NCBI GenBank assembly: GCA_942493315.1
Contig: OW818690.1
Span: forward strand, 124,001 to 188,000
Origin: UBA5429 sp942493315
Lineage (GTDB): Bacteria > Bacteroidota > Bacteroidia > Bacteroidales > WCHB1-69
DNA: 64,000 nucleotides
Reading direction: 5' to 3'
Position 1 is the stretch's first letter. Every line of letters begins with the position of its first letter. Under the pieces are notes generated by a model. It was not told the origin of the DNA, did no database searches, and saw only the letters and a program-made list of their open reading frames with translations. Both the position numbers and the translations under genes were made by a program. Shown piece after piece: positions 1-8,232 of the stretch.

Positions 1-93
1 GTTGGTCTGGGTATCCGACGTTCTAGGTGCGAAGTGCTATAAAATAATTGCGATGAGAGAGTTGAATTCAGATAATTATTATTCAATCCATTT

Positions 94-1959
94 TTAATTT
101 TTCATTAATTTCTTAATAATTGTCCCTCTATTTGTGGCAATTTTGGCGTAATAAATACCGTTTGCGTACGAGGAAAGGTCTATTATGGCACCATTTTGTA
201 GTTGCCTTGGTAGTCTTTGTCCGATAGTATTGTAAACATGTACATTGGCAATATTTTCCCCTTCAATCTTGAATATACCACTTCTCGATGGATTGGGATA
301 GATCGTAATCTTCATTTGGTTCTCTGCTATTCCTACAGCTGTTTGTGTTACATTGCTCATAATCAATCCATCAGTGATGCTTTTTGTTCCTTTTCCTAAG
401 TTCGCAGGGGTAGGATCACAGCCACCCTCTTTTTTCACTACAATTTGATAAAATGTTTGACTATAAACCCCTGTATCTATGTAACTGCTCATTAAGCCAG
501 GTACCGAATCGTATAACGATAATTGACTCATTGAAGGGCCACGATAGATGTAGTATTGGGATACCTCAAATTGTCCACTTTCATCTTCGTAATGGTTCCA
601 TGCCAAAGGTATTTGACCTGGGTAGGCACCTTGGTTAGCTGACAACAATATTGTTTTGTGGTAATAAGACTTTTCAGACTCATTGCCACAACCATCTACC
701 GATGTAATCTTGTACATCGCGCTTTGCGTTGGAGGATTTGAGCTCATATCAGTAAAGACATGATCATCGCCTACCAATACGTTTCCGATAAGTGTCCAGG
801 TATTGATAAGCTTGTAGATGTTATAAGACTCGATCATCTTGTATTCTGGATCTTGAGCATCAGGCTCTTCGTCAGATGACCAAACAATCTTGTTTTTTAT
901 CATACTGGCGTCTACGGTAACGACACACACTTCCGGTGTGGTAGGTTCCTCGTAGAAACGTAGAGTTCTTGATGAATTTGCACTGCACCCACCTTGGGTA
1001 ACAGTACAAGTCCATGATAGGTCATCATTTACTTGAATTGTCCTGGTAGTTGCCCCAGTAGACCATAAGTACGTGTCGTACTCATAGGTGTAGTTAGGGT
1101 CAATTATGAAGGTCGTATCGCAATACGGCCCCACATTTATTGGGAACCCAGGTAGAGGGAAGTTTTGCACCTCGATGCTAGCTCCACTGTTGTAGGTACC
1201 ACAAAGATTGGTCACTGTTAGCGTGTAATTGTGCACGCCATCAGTAGTAATTGTTGGGGTGATAGATTGAGTAGATTCACCAGTACTCCATGTATAAGTA
1301 GTCCATCCTGTCCCAGCATCAAACGTTGTGTTTGAGTTCTGGTTGCAGAAGATGGTATCCGATAAGATCGGAGTAGAGAATGGTAATTGTATTACATTGA
1401 AAGTATCGCGAGTGAACCCGCAGATATTTTCATTTATGTGAATATATACTCCTGGATCAGATATTATTACTGGAATACTTGTTGATACCCAGTTGATATT
1501 ATCCAATCTTCTCCAGTAGAAATTTCCTCCTACACCACCAGTACCATAGAAGCCTATGGAAATTTCTGGTCCACACATATACATGTTTTCTTGACTAGCA
1601 TCAATATTGCCAGGTCCAGAAACTATGAATGATACTGGAGAGGGAGGAGTTGCGTATAATTCCAAACCACAATTATCTTCTAATCCACTCCATATACAAG
1701 ATACAGAGTGAGTTCCTGTTGTTGTGGGATTGAAAGTATAGGTGTCTCCGGAAGCCACTATGGATCCGTTTACGAGCCAAACTGTAGGGCCGAAACCTGC
1801 AGACTTGTAAAAGATAAATGTGTCAAATCCATCAGCTTGGCAAAAATTTTGGATTCCTGCTGGCATTTGAACATATGTGGTATCTGCCTTAACCTGATTG
1901 TTTACACAAGCAAGAAGACTGATAAGTACAAAAAGTACGAAAAATTGTAATTTTTTCAT
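94..1959 (-). CDS. T9SS type A sorting-domain surface protein with FN3-like repeats
   Basis: This 621-residue protein is predicted to be exported and then secreted across the outer membrane by the type IX system. The N-terminus (MKKLQFFVLFVLISLLAC) is a signal peptide; LLAC could also be read as a lipobox, so lipidation is possible. Residues of about 30-330 are Ig/PKD-like segments rich in W, T, G and paired Cys. Residues of about 340-530 look like two FN3-like modules. The last 75 residues (IYPNPSRSG..., ending IIKKLMKN) are a type A sorting domain. Homologous adhesins vary too much to name a ligand. By eye the coding sequence is less AT-rich than the 15.6-kb T9SS gene. The start is the ATG directly before the signal peptide, downstream of a good promoter and a structured leader. 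Confidence 0.85.
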   Translation of the reverse strand: MKKLQFFVLFVLISLLACVNNQVKADTTYVQMPAGIQNFCQADGFDTFIFYKSAGFGPTVWLVNGSIVASGDTYTFNPTTTGTHSVSCIWSGLEDNCGLELYATPPSPVSFIVSGPGNIDASQENMYMCGPEISIGFYGTGGVGGNFYWRRLDNINWVSTSIPVIISDPGVYIHINENICGFTRDTFNVIQLPFSTPILSDTIFCNQNSNTTFDAGTGWTTYTWSTGESTQSITPTITTDGVHNYTLTVTNLCGTYNSGASIEVQNFPLPGFPINVGPYCDTTFIIDPNYTYEYDTYLWSTGATTRTIQVNDDLSWTCTVTQGGCSANSSRTLRFYEEPTTPEVCVVTVDASMIKNKIVWSSDEEPDAQDPEYKMIESYNIYKLINTWTLIGNVLVGDDHVFTDMSSNPPTQSAMYKITSVDGCGNESEKSYYHKTILLSANQGAYPGQIPLAWNHYEDESGQFEVSQYYIYRGPSMSQLSLYDSVPGLMSSYIDTGVYSQTFYQIVVKKEGGCDPTPANLGKGTKSITDGLIMSNVTQTAVGIAENQMKITIYPNPSRSGIFKIEGENIANVHVYNTIGQRLPRQLQNGAIIDLSSYANGIYYAKIATNRGTIIKKLMKN

Positions 1960-1989
1960 TTTTGTAAATTTTTATTTTGTTGTTTATAT

Positions 1990-2060
1990 TTATGTTTGCT
2001 AATGATCAGTGGCTTCGCGTCTAGGAGTTTCCTATCTACTTGCCACCCACTGACTGGCAT
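1990..2060 (-). other. Structured 5' leader of the surface-protein gene
   Basis: The untranslated leader of the gene at 94-1959 contains a less AT-rich patch with two nested inverted repeats: CAGTGG at 2007-2012 with CCACTG at 2047-2052, and inside it TAGGA at 2022-2026 with TCCTA at 2030-2034 around a GTT loop. It lies between the promoter at 2118-2147 and the start codon at 1959, so it would be transcribed. Its function is unknown; it resembles no riboswitch class I can recognise. Confidence 0.35.
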
Positions 2061-2117
2061 GGGGTCAACATGTCATATCGTTTTAAATATTAGTTTTTTA
2101 AATGAATAATTTCGGTG

Positions 2118-2147
2118 CAAATTTACAACTAAAAATGATATATGCAA
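2118..2147 (-). promoter_or_regulatory. Bacteroidota-type promoter of the 94-1959 gene
   Basis: Read on the minus strand, TTG (complement of CAA at 2145-2147) is followed after exactly 19 bp by TAAATTTG (complement of 2118-2125). This matches the primary sigma consensus TTG-N19-TAnnTTTG of Bacteroidota. It predicts a leader of about 150 nt. Confidence 0.6.
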
Positions 2148-2180
2148 CAATGAAGTGAAGAGTGAAAAATGAAGAATTTA

Positions 2181-2790
2181 ATCCGCTCCTTAGGTGCGTT
2201 ATATTGGTAGCGAACGAATAACCGACAAATCGAACCCGCTCCAGAGTAGCGTTATATTGGTAGCGAACGATTACCCGACCAAACCACCCCGCTCCAGAGG
2301 AGCGTTATATTTGTAGCAGAAGGAATACCCGACTCAACGTACCCGCTCCAGAGGAGCGTTATATTTGTAGCAGAAGGAATACCCGACTCAACGTACCCGC
2401 TCCAGCGGAGCGTTATATTGGTAGCGAACGAACAACCCACCAAACGTACCCGCTCCAGCGGAGCGTTATATTGGTAGCAAACGAACAACCCACCAAACGT
2501 ACCCGCTCCAGCGGAGCGTTATATTGGTAGCAAACGAACAACCCACCAAACCATCCCGCTCCAGAGGAGCGTTATATTTGTAGCAGAAGGAATATCCGAC
2601 AAAACCACCCCGCCACAGCGTGGCGTTATATTTGTAGCAGAAGGAATATCCGACCAAACCATCCCGCTACAGAGTAGCGTTATATTGGTAGCAAACAAAT
2701 AACGGGCGAAACGTACCCGCTCCAGCGGAGCGTTATATTTGTAGCAGAAGGAATATCCGACCAAACCACCCCGCTCCAGAGGAGCGTTAT
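2181..2790. repeat. Array of 12 REP-like palindromes, left of the transposase
   Basis: Twelve short hairpins occur with a 53-54 bp period; the stems start at 2185, 2238, 2291, 2345, 2399, 2452, 2505, 2558, 2612, 2666, 2719 and 2773. The usual core is GCTCC-AGC/AGA-GGAGC, followed by a conserved GTTATATTTGTAGC-like segment and a variable spacer ending near CCC. Two copies keep the stem through paired changes: GCCAC/GTGGC at 2612-2624 and GCTAC/GTAGC at 2666-2678. The first two copies are imperfect. The whole unit, not just the hairpin, is conserved, and each unit contains GTAG, the tetranucleotide associated with REP recognition. The period creates long spurious open frames, which I do not regard as genes. 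Confidence 0.85.
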
Positions 2791-2871
2791 ATTTGTTAAA
2801 TAATTTATAAAAAATATTTCTACAATAAAAAAAATATTACTATTTTTGTGTTACTTTTAAAACTAAATATT

Positions 2872-3342
2872 ATGGCTAACACTTACTCTCAATGCTATTT
2901 TCACCTTGTTTTTTCTCCTAACATTTCAAAATCATTAATTGATAAATCCTGGAGCAATAATCTAGAAATTTTCATTACATCAATTGTTCAGGAAAATGGA
3001 CATAAAATGATTGCCATTAAATGTATGCCTGATCATGTTCATATCTTTTTTGGATATAATTTGAATCAAAAAATACCTGATTTGGTTAATGTCATTAAAA
3101 TGACTTCTTCAAAATGGTTGAAAGAACAAAATTTTTGTAAAAACTCATTTAATTGGCAAAATGGTTATGGTGCTTTTACTCATGTGAAATCTTCTGTTAA
3201 TGATGTTTTTAATTACATTATGAATCAAGAAAACCATCATAAAAAGATAAGTTTTAAAGAAGAATATTTGTCCATTTTAAAAAGAAATGATATTGATTTT
3301 AATGAAAATTATTTATTTGATTTTTTAGAACCAGAAGAATAA
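2872..3342 (+). CDS. IS200-like Y1 (REP-associated, HUH) transposase
   Basis: This 156-residue protein is a single-strand-specific Y1 transposase of the IS200/IS605 superfamily, which cuts and joins DNA at hairpins. The HUH motif is His55-Val-His57 within MPDHVHIFF. The likely nucleophile is Tyr115 in the downstream NYIMNQENHH segment. Its length matches TnpA of IS200 and short Bacteroidota homologues. I chose ATG 2872 (MANTYSQ...) over the TTG upstream; a TAnnTTTG box, TATTTTTG, is at 2841-2848. No accessory TnpB is present. Inverted arrays of about 53-bp palindromes lie on both sides, so a role as a REP-associated transposase (RAYT) acting on those hairpins is more likely than a simple free IS200. 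All core catalytic residues look intact. Confidence 0.85.
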   Translation: MANTYSQCYFHLVFSPNISKSLIDKSWSNNLEIFITSIVQENGHKMIAIKCMPDHVHIFFGYNLNQKIPDLVNVIKMTSSKWLKEQNFCKNSFNWQNGYGAFTHVKSSVNDVFNYIMNQENHHKKISFKEEYLSILKRNDIDFNENYLFDFLEPEE

Positions 3343-3354
3343 TCTATTGAACAA

Positions 3355-3590
3355 ATATAACGCTCCGCTGGAGCGGGGAAGGTTTGTCGGAGGTTGATTG
3401 GCTACAAATATAACGCTCCGCTGGAGCGAGTAAGTTTTGTGGGATTTTGTTTGGCTACAAATATAACGCTCCTACGGAGCGGGGTGGTTATGTCGGAGGT
3501 TGTTGGCTACCAATATAACGCTCCGCTGGAGCGGGTAGGTTTTGTCGGGTAATCGTTTGCTACAAAGATCTCACTCCTACGGAGCTTAAC
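3355..3590. repeat. Array of 5 REP-like palindromes, right of the transposase
   Basis: Five copies of the same unit are in inverted orientation relative to the left array. Stems start at 3362, 3415, 3468, 3520 and 3573 with a period of 52-53 bp. The unit reads GGCTACAAATATAAC-GCTCC-GCT/TAC-GGAGC, the reverse complement of the left unit. The last copy (ACTCC-TAC-GGAGC) has lost one stem pair. Together with the left array it brackets the Y1 transposase symmetrically. Confidence 0.85.
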
Positions 3591-3701
3591 AAGACTATGG
3601 ACAACACCCTCTAATTCAACAAAATACAAAAACTGATAACTGAAACCTGATAACTGACAGCTGATGAGCTAATTTAGTAATTTGTTTTTAATTAATTAAG
3701 T

Positions 3702-3760
3702 TTTTGTGAATGTAATCACTTTTTCTTATAAGATTTTGTGATTGTAATCACTTTTTCTTA
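3702..3760. repeat. Tandem pair of palindrome-containing 32-bp repeats
   Basis: Two near-identical units, TTTTGTGA(A/T)TGTAATCAC followed by TTTTTCTTA, are 32 bp apart. Each contains a dyad: GTGAATGTAATCAC at 3706-3719 (imperfect) and GTGATTGTAATCAC at 3738-3751 (perfect). They lie just past the stop codon of the minus-strand glycosyltransferase. They could be a 3' end structure or a protein-binding site. The rest of the gap between 3591 and 3784 holds low-complexity CTGATAACTGA-type repeats near 3632-3665 and no gene. Confidence 0.5.
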
Positions 3761-3784
3761 ATTATTTCAAATCAGAAGTAAAAT

Positions 3785-4525
3785 TTATTCAAAGATTTTC
3801 GATTTAATCAACCCCCATTTGGCCAAACGATAAAGAACAGAAACGCGTAATACGCCTAATCCATAAACAACACTTCGTGATAGATTGATGGACGAGGCTT
3901 CCTCAAAATATTTGGTTGGGCAGGTTATTTCGCCAATTTCGAAACCTTTGTAAAAAATCTGCGCTAACATCTCATTATCGAATATAAAATCGTCAGAATT
4001 ATTTTCGTAAGGAACAGATTTTAAAACTTCAGCTGAAAAAGCACGATAACCGGTATGATATTCGGATAGTTTCTGATTCATCAAGATATTTTGGAACAAA
4101 GTAAGAAATCTATTTGCTATATATTTGATTAACGGCATTCCCCCTTTTCGGGCACCTTTTCCTAAAATTCGGGAGGCACAAACCACAGGGTAAACATTAT
4201 GGGCAATGATATAACTTATGGAATGAATCAATTTTGGGGTGTACTGATAATCCGGATGCAACATAATCACAATATCAGCACCCAGCTCTAAAGCCCTGTT
4301 GTAACAAGTTTTTTGATTTCCTCCATACCCTTTATTACGATCATGAACAATAATTTCAGTAATACCCAAATCCTGAGCAGTTTTAACCGTATCATCCTTG
4401 CTACAATCATCCGTAAGAATAACCTGATCCACAATATCAAACGGGATCTCGTTATAGGTTTGTTCTAAAGTTTTTTCCGCATTATAAGCGGGCATCACTA
4501 CAATAATCTTTTTCCCTTGAATCAT
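3785..4525 (-). CDS. Family 2 glycosyltransferase (DPM1-like)
   Basis: This 246-residue cytoplasmic GT-A fold enzyme transfers a sugar from a nucleotide donor, by family analogy possibly to a polyprenyl phosphate. The N-terminus IIVVMPAYNAEKTL is the GT2 entry strand. TDDCSKDDT supplies the first Asp pair, GYGGNQKTCYNRAL is typical of DPM-synthase-like GT2, and HPDYQYTP is in the DXD position (with His-Pro-Asp). The C-terminus has no obvious transmembrane pair, unlike GtrB. Only 3 bp separate it from the beta-barrel gene upstream, so it is the last gene of that minus-strand operon. The acceptor is unknown. Confidence 0.85.
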   Translation of the reverse strand: MIQGKKIIVVMPAYNAEKTLEQTYNEIPFDIVDQVILTDDCSKDDTVKTAQDLGITEIIVHDRNKGYGGNQKTCYNRALELGADIVIMLHPDYQYTPKLIHSISYIIAHNVYPVVCASRILGKGARKGGMPLIKYIANRFLTLFQNILMNQKLSEYHTGYRAFSAEVLKSVPYENNSDDFIFDNEMLAQIFYKGFEIGEITCPTKYFEEASSINLSRSVVYGLGVLRVSVLYRLAKWGLIKSKIFE

Positions 4526-4528
4526 TTT

Positions 4529-5923
4529 TTAGAATAGGTATCCCATTTTGATGTATAAATTAGCTTTGCTGGCCCCATCCTGAGTATTCAAAGGTAAAGC
4601 CCAATCAACAGAAAGAACAAAATTTTCATTCATCGCTATTTTTAATCCTGTTCCCACAGCAATATGGGGTTGATAAATAGTTTTTGGATCAAAATTGATG
4701 TATTGATCCAATTCATCCATATTAAAAGTTGGATCATTTTGTGCAATTTGTGCCCGAACATCTTCTTCAACCAATTGATTAGGTTGTACCACCATCCCAA
4801 TATCAACAAAAGGATTAAACCCGATATAAAAATGTTGTTTTGCAATATCAAATTGGAAAGCTTTCCAGCGAATTTCAAAATTTGCATAAGCAAAACCATC
4901 GGCTAACACTCTGCTTCTAAGCACTCCTCTGGTAGAGTTTGCCCCACCAATTGCTTCATATAAAACCCTTTGCATAAAAATGGTATTCAAATAATTATCC
5001 AAATAAAAAGGACTTTTACCGGCAACCAGCAATTGGGTTCCTACTCTGTAAGCAACTGACAATTTTTCTTTATATAATGGAACATATTGTTGATAAACAG
5101 CATTAAATTTGATATTATTGAACTCTTTTTGATTCCCAAAAGCAGCAGTATAGGTAAAAAATGCATTCGCATAGATCCCTTTGGTAGCATTTGTTTGTTT
5201 ATTTCTGGAATCATAAACAATTCCTAAACGAACAAATGGGTGACTTCCACCATTAATTTCATTAGGATCAAATATATTCCATTTCACATATTTATCATAC
5301 AATTCATCAATATTGGGTAATAAATCGGTTGAATCTTTACCTTTATTCAAGATATCCAAATTAACGGGACTTATGGAATAGTTCAAAAAGCCCAAACCAA
5401 GATCCCATTTCCAGTTATTTTTAATAGTCCCTTGTAAGTCCCCGGAAACTCTGAAAAGATCTCTTTTAAATTTGTAGAATGCTCTGGATTCATACCCTTC
5501 AGCAGCTGTATATTTTTTGGAATTGTGCCAATTGTTGTTATAAATTGATTGATATCCGTTATAACCATAAAAATCGCACATAGCATCAGGTATGTATGAT
5601 GCATCTAAAGAGATTCTATGATTTGGAATCAAATATTTAGAGTCATAAAAAACTCTGAAAATTCCATATCTTTTGGTCGTATAAGCAGCTTCCAGATAGA
5701 GAGAATGGAGATACTCAGGATATTTGGAGCCATCACCATAATTATAAATATTGGTTAAAACACCATACTGAAATCCCAAATCTGCATCATAAGCAACACT
5801 GGGTAAAATCCCCATATTCCATCCCTTTTTAATTTTCTTTTGAGGTTGAGGTTCTTCATTTTGGGCATTGATCTGTACAAAAGTGAATAACACAATGATT
5901 AAAAATAAAAAAAATCTTTTCAT
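4529..5923 (-). CDS. BamA/TamA-like (surface antigen D15) outer-membrane beta-barrel protein
   Basis: A 464-residue protein with a clean signal peptide (MKRFFLFLIIVLFTFVQINAQ) and no POTRA-sized N-terminal region. The mature chain alternates aromatic and polar residues in the way of outer-membrane strands. It carries features of the bacterial surface antigen domain: GILPSVAYDADLGFQYG near the start, RLGIVYDSRNKQTNATKGIY in the middle, a GGANSTRGVLRSR segment matching the conserved RGY-type loop, and a terminal strand ending in Phe (KMGYLF). In Bacteroidota, such short D15 proteins are of unknown function. It sits between a DUF819 transporter-like gene and a GT2 gene. The start is set by the signal peptide. 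Confidence 0.75.
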   Translation of the reverse strand: MKRFFLFLIIVLFTFVQINAQNEEPQPQKKIKKGWNMGILPSVAYDADLGFQYGVLTNIYNYGDGSKYPEYLHSLYLEAAYTTKRYGIFRVFYDSKYLIPNHRISLDASYIPDAMCDFYGYNGYQSIYNNNWHNSKKYTAAEGYESRAFYKFKRDLFRVSGDLQGTIKNNWKWDLGLGFLNYSISPVNLDILNKGKDSTDLLPNIDELYDKYVKWNIFDPNEINGGSHPFVRLGIVYDSRNKQTNATKGIYANAFFTYTAAFGNQKEFNNIKFNAVYQQYVPLYKEKLSVAYRVGTQLLVAGKSPFYLDNYLNTIFMQRVLYEAIGGANSTRGVLRSRVLADGFAYANFEIRWKAFQFDIAKQHFYIGFNPFVDIGMVVQPNQLVEEDVRAQIAQNDPTFNMDELDQYINFDPKTIYQPHIAVGTGLKIAMNENFVLSVDWALPLNTQDGASKANLYIKMGYLF

Positions 5924-5954
5924 AAATTATGAATATTTGAAAATGAATAAACAA

Positions 5955-7136
5955 TTACAATAATGATTGAAATAAATAATACAATGCAACTCCTATATAG
6001 GTTCCCACTGCATAACCTGCCAATCCAATTGCTACACCACTAATTAAAACTTTTCTGTTTGACATTGCACTAACAACGGGTGGAATGAATGGAGGGGAGC
6101 AAAAAAGACCCATTTCTGCTACGACATACAAATCTCCGGTTACTTTAAAGATTCTACATAAAATAACATGTAAAGTGATTGTCATTAAAGTGAATACAAT
6201 CAGAAAATATAAAATATTCAATACAGAAGCATCAATTTTGGTAACATCAAATTTACCGGCAGCAGACACACAGAATAGCAATATGAAAAACATTCCTAAT
6301 TCAAACGTTTTTGGTAAATTTCTAATTCTTTTGAAAAATGAAGCACCAATTGACAGTGTTGTTATGGTTAAAATTACTGCCAATTCGTTTAATTTACCCG
6401 TTATTAATATTGAAAGACCAACACCTATACCAAAGAAAATAATTGCAATTAATAGAGCAAGCATCAATCTTGGAAATACCCATTTATGGAACATTCTATC
6501 ATATCGTTCAAATGTTACAGATCCAATAACAGCGGAATTACTATCTGCTGAAGAATAGGGATCGTGAAAAGGTAATAATTTTCGAAATAATTTGTACCCT
6601 CCTCCGGTTAGAAATAAAACGAATGGAAAAACAACAATCATTTGAAAGGTTAATGTCAATGTCATCGTTGCTTCAGATACTTTGAGCGCTTTTCCAATAG
6701 CAAAGAAATTCATAGTTCCACCTGAATAAATTCCTGTTAGCATTGATGCAATACCAGGCAGCTCTTCAATCCCTTTATGTCTAAAAATAAAGAAAGTCGC
6801 AATAATTGAGACTACGATCGCAACAATTCCCGTTAATAATGCTGCTATGGCTTTGGGTAACGATTTCGTCCATAATTTAAAATCAGAACTAAATAACATC
6901 AAAGGAATAGCAATTGGGACTGAAATATTCATAATTAAGTTTTGAATTTTTCCCAAACTCAGCATTTCAACATCCGACATAAAAGGAGAAAGTGATAAAA
7001 AGAGAGCAGCTAATACACCAATAGCATACGCAACAATAACCGTTCCTATTTTTTGAATAATCTTTGATTTTCTATACCAATAGATCACCAAAAAAGGAGT
7101 TAGCACAAATAAGGCAACAAATAAGGCAACTTTCAT
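5955..7136 (-). CDS. DUF819 family membrane protein
   Basis: A 393-residue polytopic inner-membrane protein with about ten hydrophobic segments spread over its length. The pattern of glycine-rich helices (MLTGIYSGGTMNFFAIGKAL; ISVPIAIPLMLFSSDF; GLFCSPPFIPPVVSAMSNRK) fits DUF819, a family related to secondary transporters whose substrate is not established. It is the first gene of a minus-strand cluster with the beta-barrel (31-bp gap) and GT2 genes. A TATATTTG box (complement of 7157-7164) lies 21 bp before the start and would serve as promoter. It is divergent from the M23 peptidase gene. Confidence 0.8.
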   Translation of the reverse strand: MKVALFVALFVLTPFLVIYWYRKSKIIQKIGTVIVAYAIGVLAALFLSLSPFMSDVEMLSLGKIQNLIMNISVPIAIPLMLFSSDFKLWTKSLPKAIAALLTGIVAIVVSIIATFFIFRHKGIEELPGIASMLTGIYSGGTMNFFAIGKALKVSEATMTLTLTFQMIVVFPFVLFLTGGGYKLFRKLLPFHDPYSSADSNSAVIGSVTFERYDRMFHKWVFPRLMLALLIAIIFFGIGVGLSILITGKLNELAVILTITTLSIGASFFKRIRNLPKTFELGMFFILLFCVSAAGKFDVTKIDASVLNILYFLIVFTLMTITLHVILCRIFKVTGDLYVVAEMGLFCSPPFIPPVVSAMSNRKVLISGVAIGLAGYAVGTYIGVALYYLFQSLL

Positions 7137-7270
7137 ATTTTTTGATTTTGGTGCTGCAAATATAAGATAAAAATGATTAAATTAACATCTATTCACATTT
7201 TTTGCATGAAAAAAATCATTATTTTTGCAATACCATTAACAAATTGTGTTCAACATCCAATAAGTTTATT

Positions 7271-8194
7271 ATGTTAAGTTCTAAAAAAACCCTATTATCT
7301 CTTTGTCTATTAATCCCTGTTTTAAGTTTATTTGCTCAAATTGACCCTCCAAATAAGATCGTTTTTGGGGATGCTGATAGCTTGGTTATTGTTGAAAATG
7401 ATATAGATACGGTTGGTGAAGAAACTGAAGATGACTTTCAAGATGTAGGGAAAGATGAGTCCATGATATTTATCTATTTTGACTGGATGCCCGGATATGG
7501 AACATATAATAACTTTGATATTTTAAATGTTCATTATAAACATGAATGTTCAGTAAGTCCTGATACTTTGTTATTAGGAACATATATCCATCCAGCTCCC
7601 TACAAAATTTACTCCAAATACGGAAGAAGAAGAAGAAGAAATCATTATGGCGTGGATTTGAGTTACCCGAGTGGAACACCTGTTGTGGCAGCTTTTGATG
7701 GAATCGTGAGGGTTTCCAAAAGCAAAGCAGGAGGATACGGTGATTTGATCGTAATTCGACACGATAACAAACTGGAAACTTATTACGGTCACATGAGCAA
7801 AAGGTTCGTCAATCCCGGACAGTTAGTTTCAGCCGGTGATACGATCGGATTAGGAGGTAGTACAGGGCGATCTACCGGTCCACACCTTCATTTTGAAGTT
7901 CGTTATATGGGAGTCCCGTTTAACCCTACAAGAATCATTGATTTTGATAATTTTAAACTGTTGTCTGATACCGTTTACACAACAGGAAAAGATATTAAAA
8001 ATAATTCAGTTGTCGTTAACAAAAACAATAAAAATGACGATAATCCTTCAGGAAAGCTATATATTACCGTCAAAAAAGGACAAACTTTAGGTGGAATTGC
8101 ACAAAGATACAGAACAAGCGTGTATAAAATTAAGAAGTTAAACAAAATGAGAAGTGACTTCTTAAGAGAAGGACAAAAGTTAAGAGTTAAGTAA
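7271..8194 (+). CDS. M23 family metallopeptidase with C-terminal LysM
   Basis: A 307-residue exported murein hydrolase candidate. The signal peptide is MLSSKKTLLSLCLLIPVLSLFAQ. The LytM/M23 domain covers about residues 110-215: HYGVDLSYPSGTPVVAAFDG gives the first zinc ligands (His and Asp), YYGHMS precedes the GPHLHFEVR motif with the remaining His pair. An Arg-rich stretch (YGRRRRRNHYG) directly precedes the catalytic domain. Residues of about 262-307 form one LysM repeat (ITVKKGQTLGGIAQRYRTS...) that would bind peptidoglycan. All zinc ligands appear present, so it is probably active rather than an EnvC-type activator. I chose ATG 7271 over an upstream TTG because the signal peptide begins there and a TATTTTTG promoter box lies at 7220-7227. 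Confidence 0.9.
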   Translation: MLSSKKTLLSLCLLIPVLSLFAQIDPPNKIVFGDADSLVIVENDIDTVGEETEDDFQDVGKDESMIFIYFDWMPGYGTYNNFDILNVHYKHECSVSPDTLLLGTYIHPAPYKIYSKYGRRRRRNHYGVDLSYPSGTPVVAAFDGIVRVSKSKAGGYGDLIVIRHDNKLETYYGHMSKRFVNPGQLVSAGDTIGLGGSTGRSTGPHLHFEVRYMGVPFNPTRIIDFDNFKLLSDTVYTTGKDIKNNSVVVNKNNKNDDNPSGKLYITVKKGQTLGGIAQRYRTSVYKIKKLNKMRSDFLREGQKLRVK

Positions 8195-8232
8195 CCAGAT
8201 CTCTTTTTCGGGGATCATTTTTCATATTAATT

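Noticed and set aside
1..93. End of another gene before the first surface protein
   Set aside because: No open frame or RNA feature can be supported in 93 bp at the window edge.
2252..2764. Open reading frames of 63-81 codons on the minus strand inside the palindrome array
   Set aside because: They arise because the 54-bp unit is a multiple of three and has no stop in one frame; the peptides are just translated repeats.
2181..2790. Array could be a CRISPR
   Set aside because: The whole 53-54 bp unit is conserved rather than repeat plus unique spacers, the hairpins vary by paired changes, there are no cas genes, and an inverted array lies on the other side of a Y1 transposase.
6085..6558. 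157-codon frame antisense to the DUF819 gene
   Set aside because: Shadow frame; no start signal and no coding features, while the opposite strand encodes a clear membrane protein.
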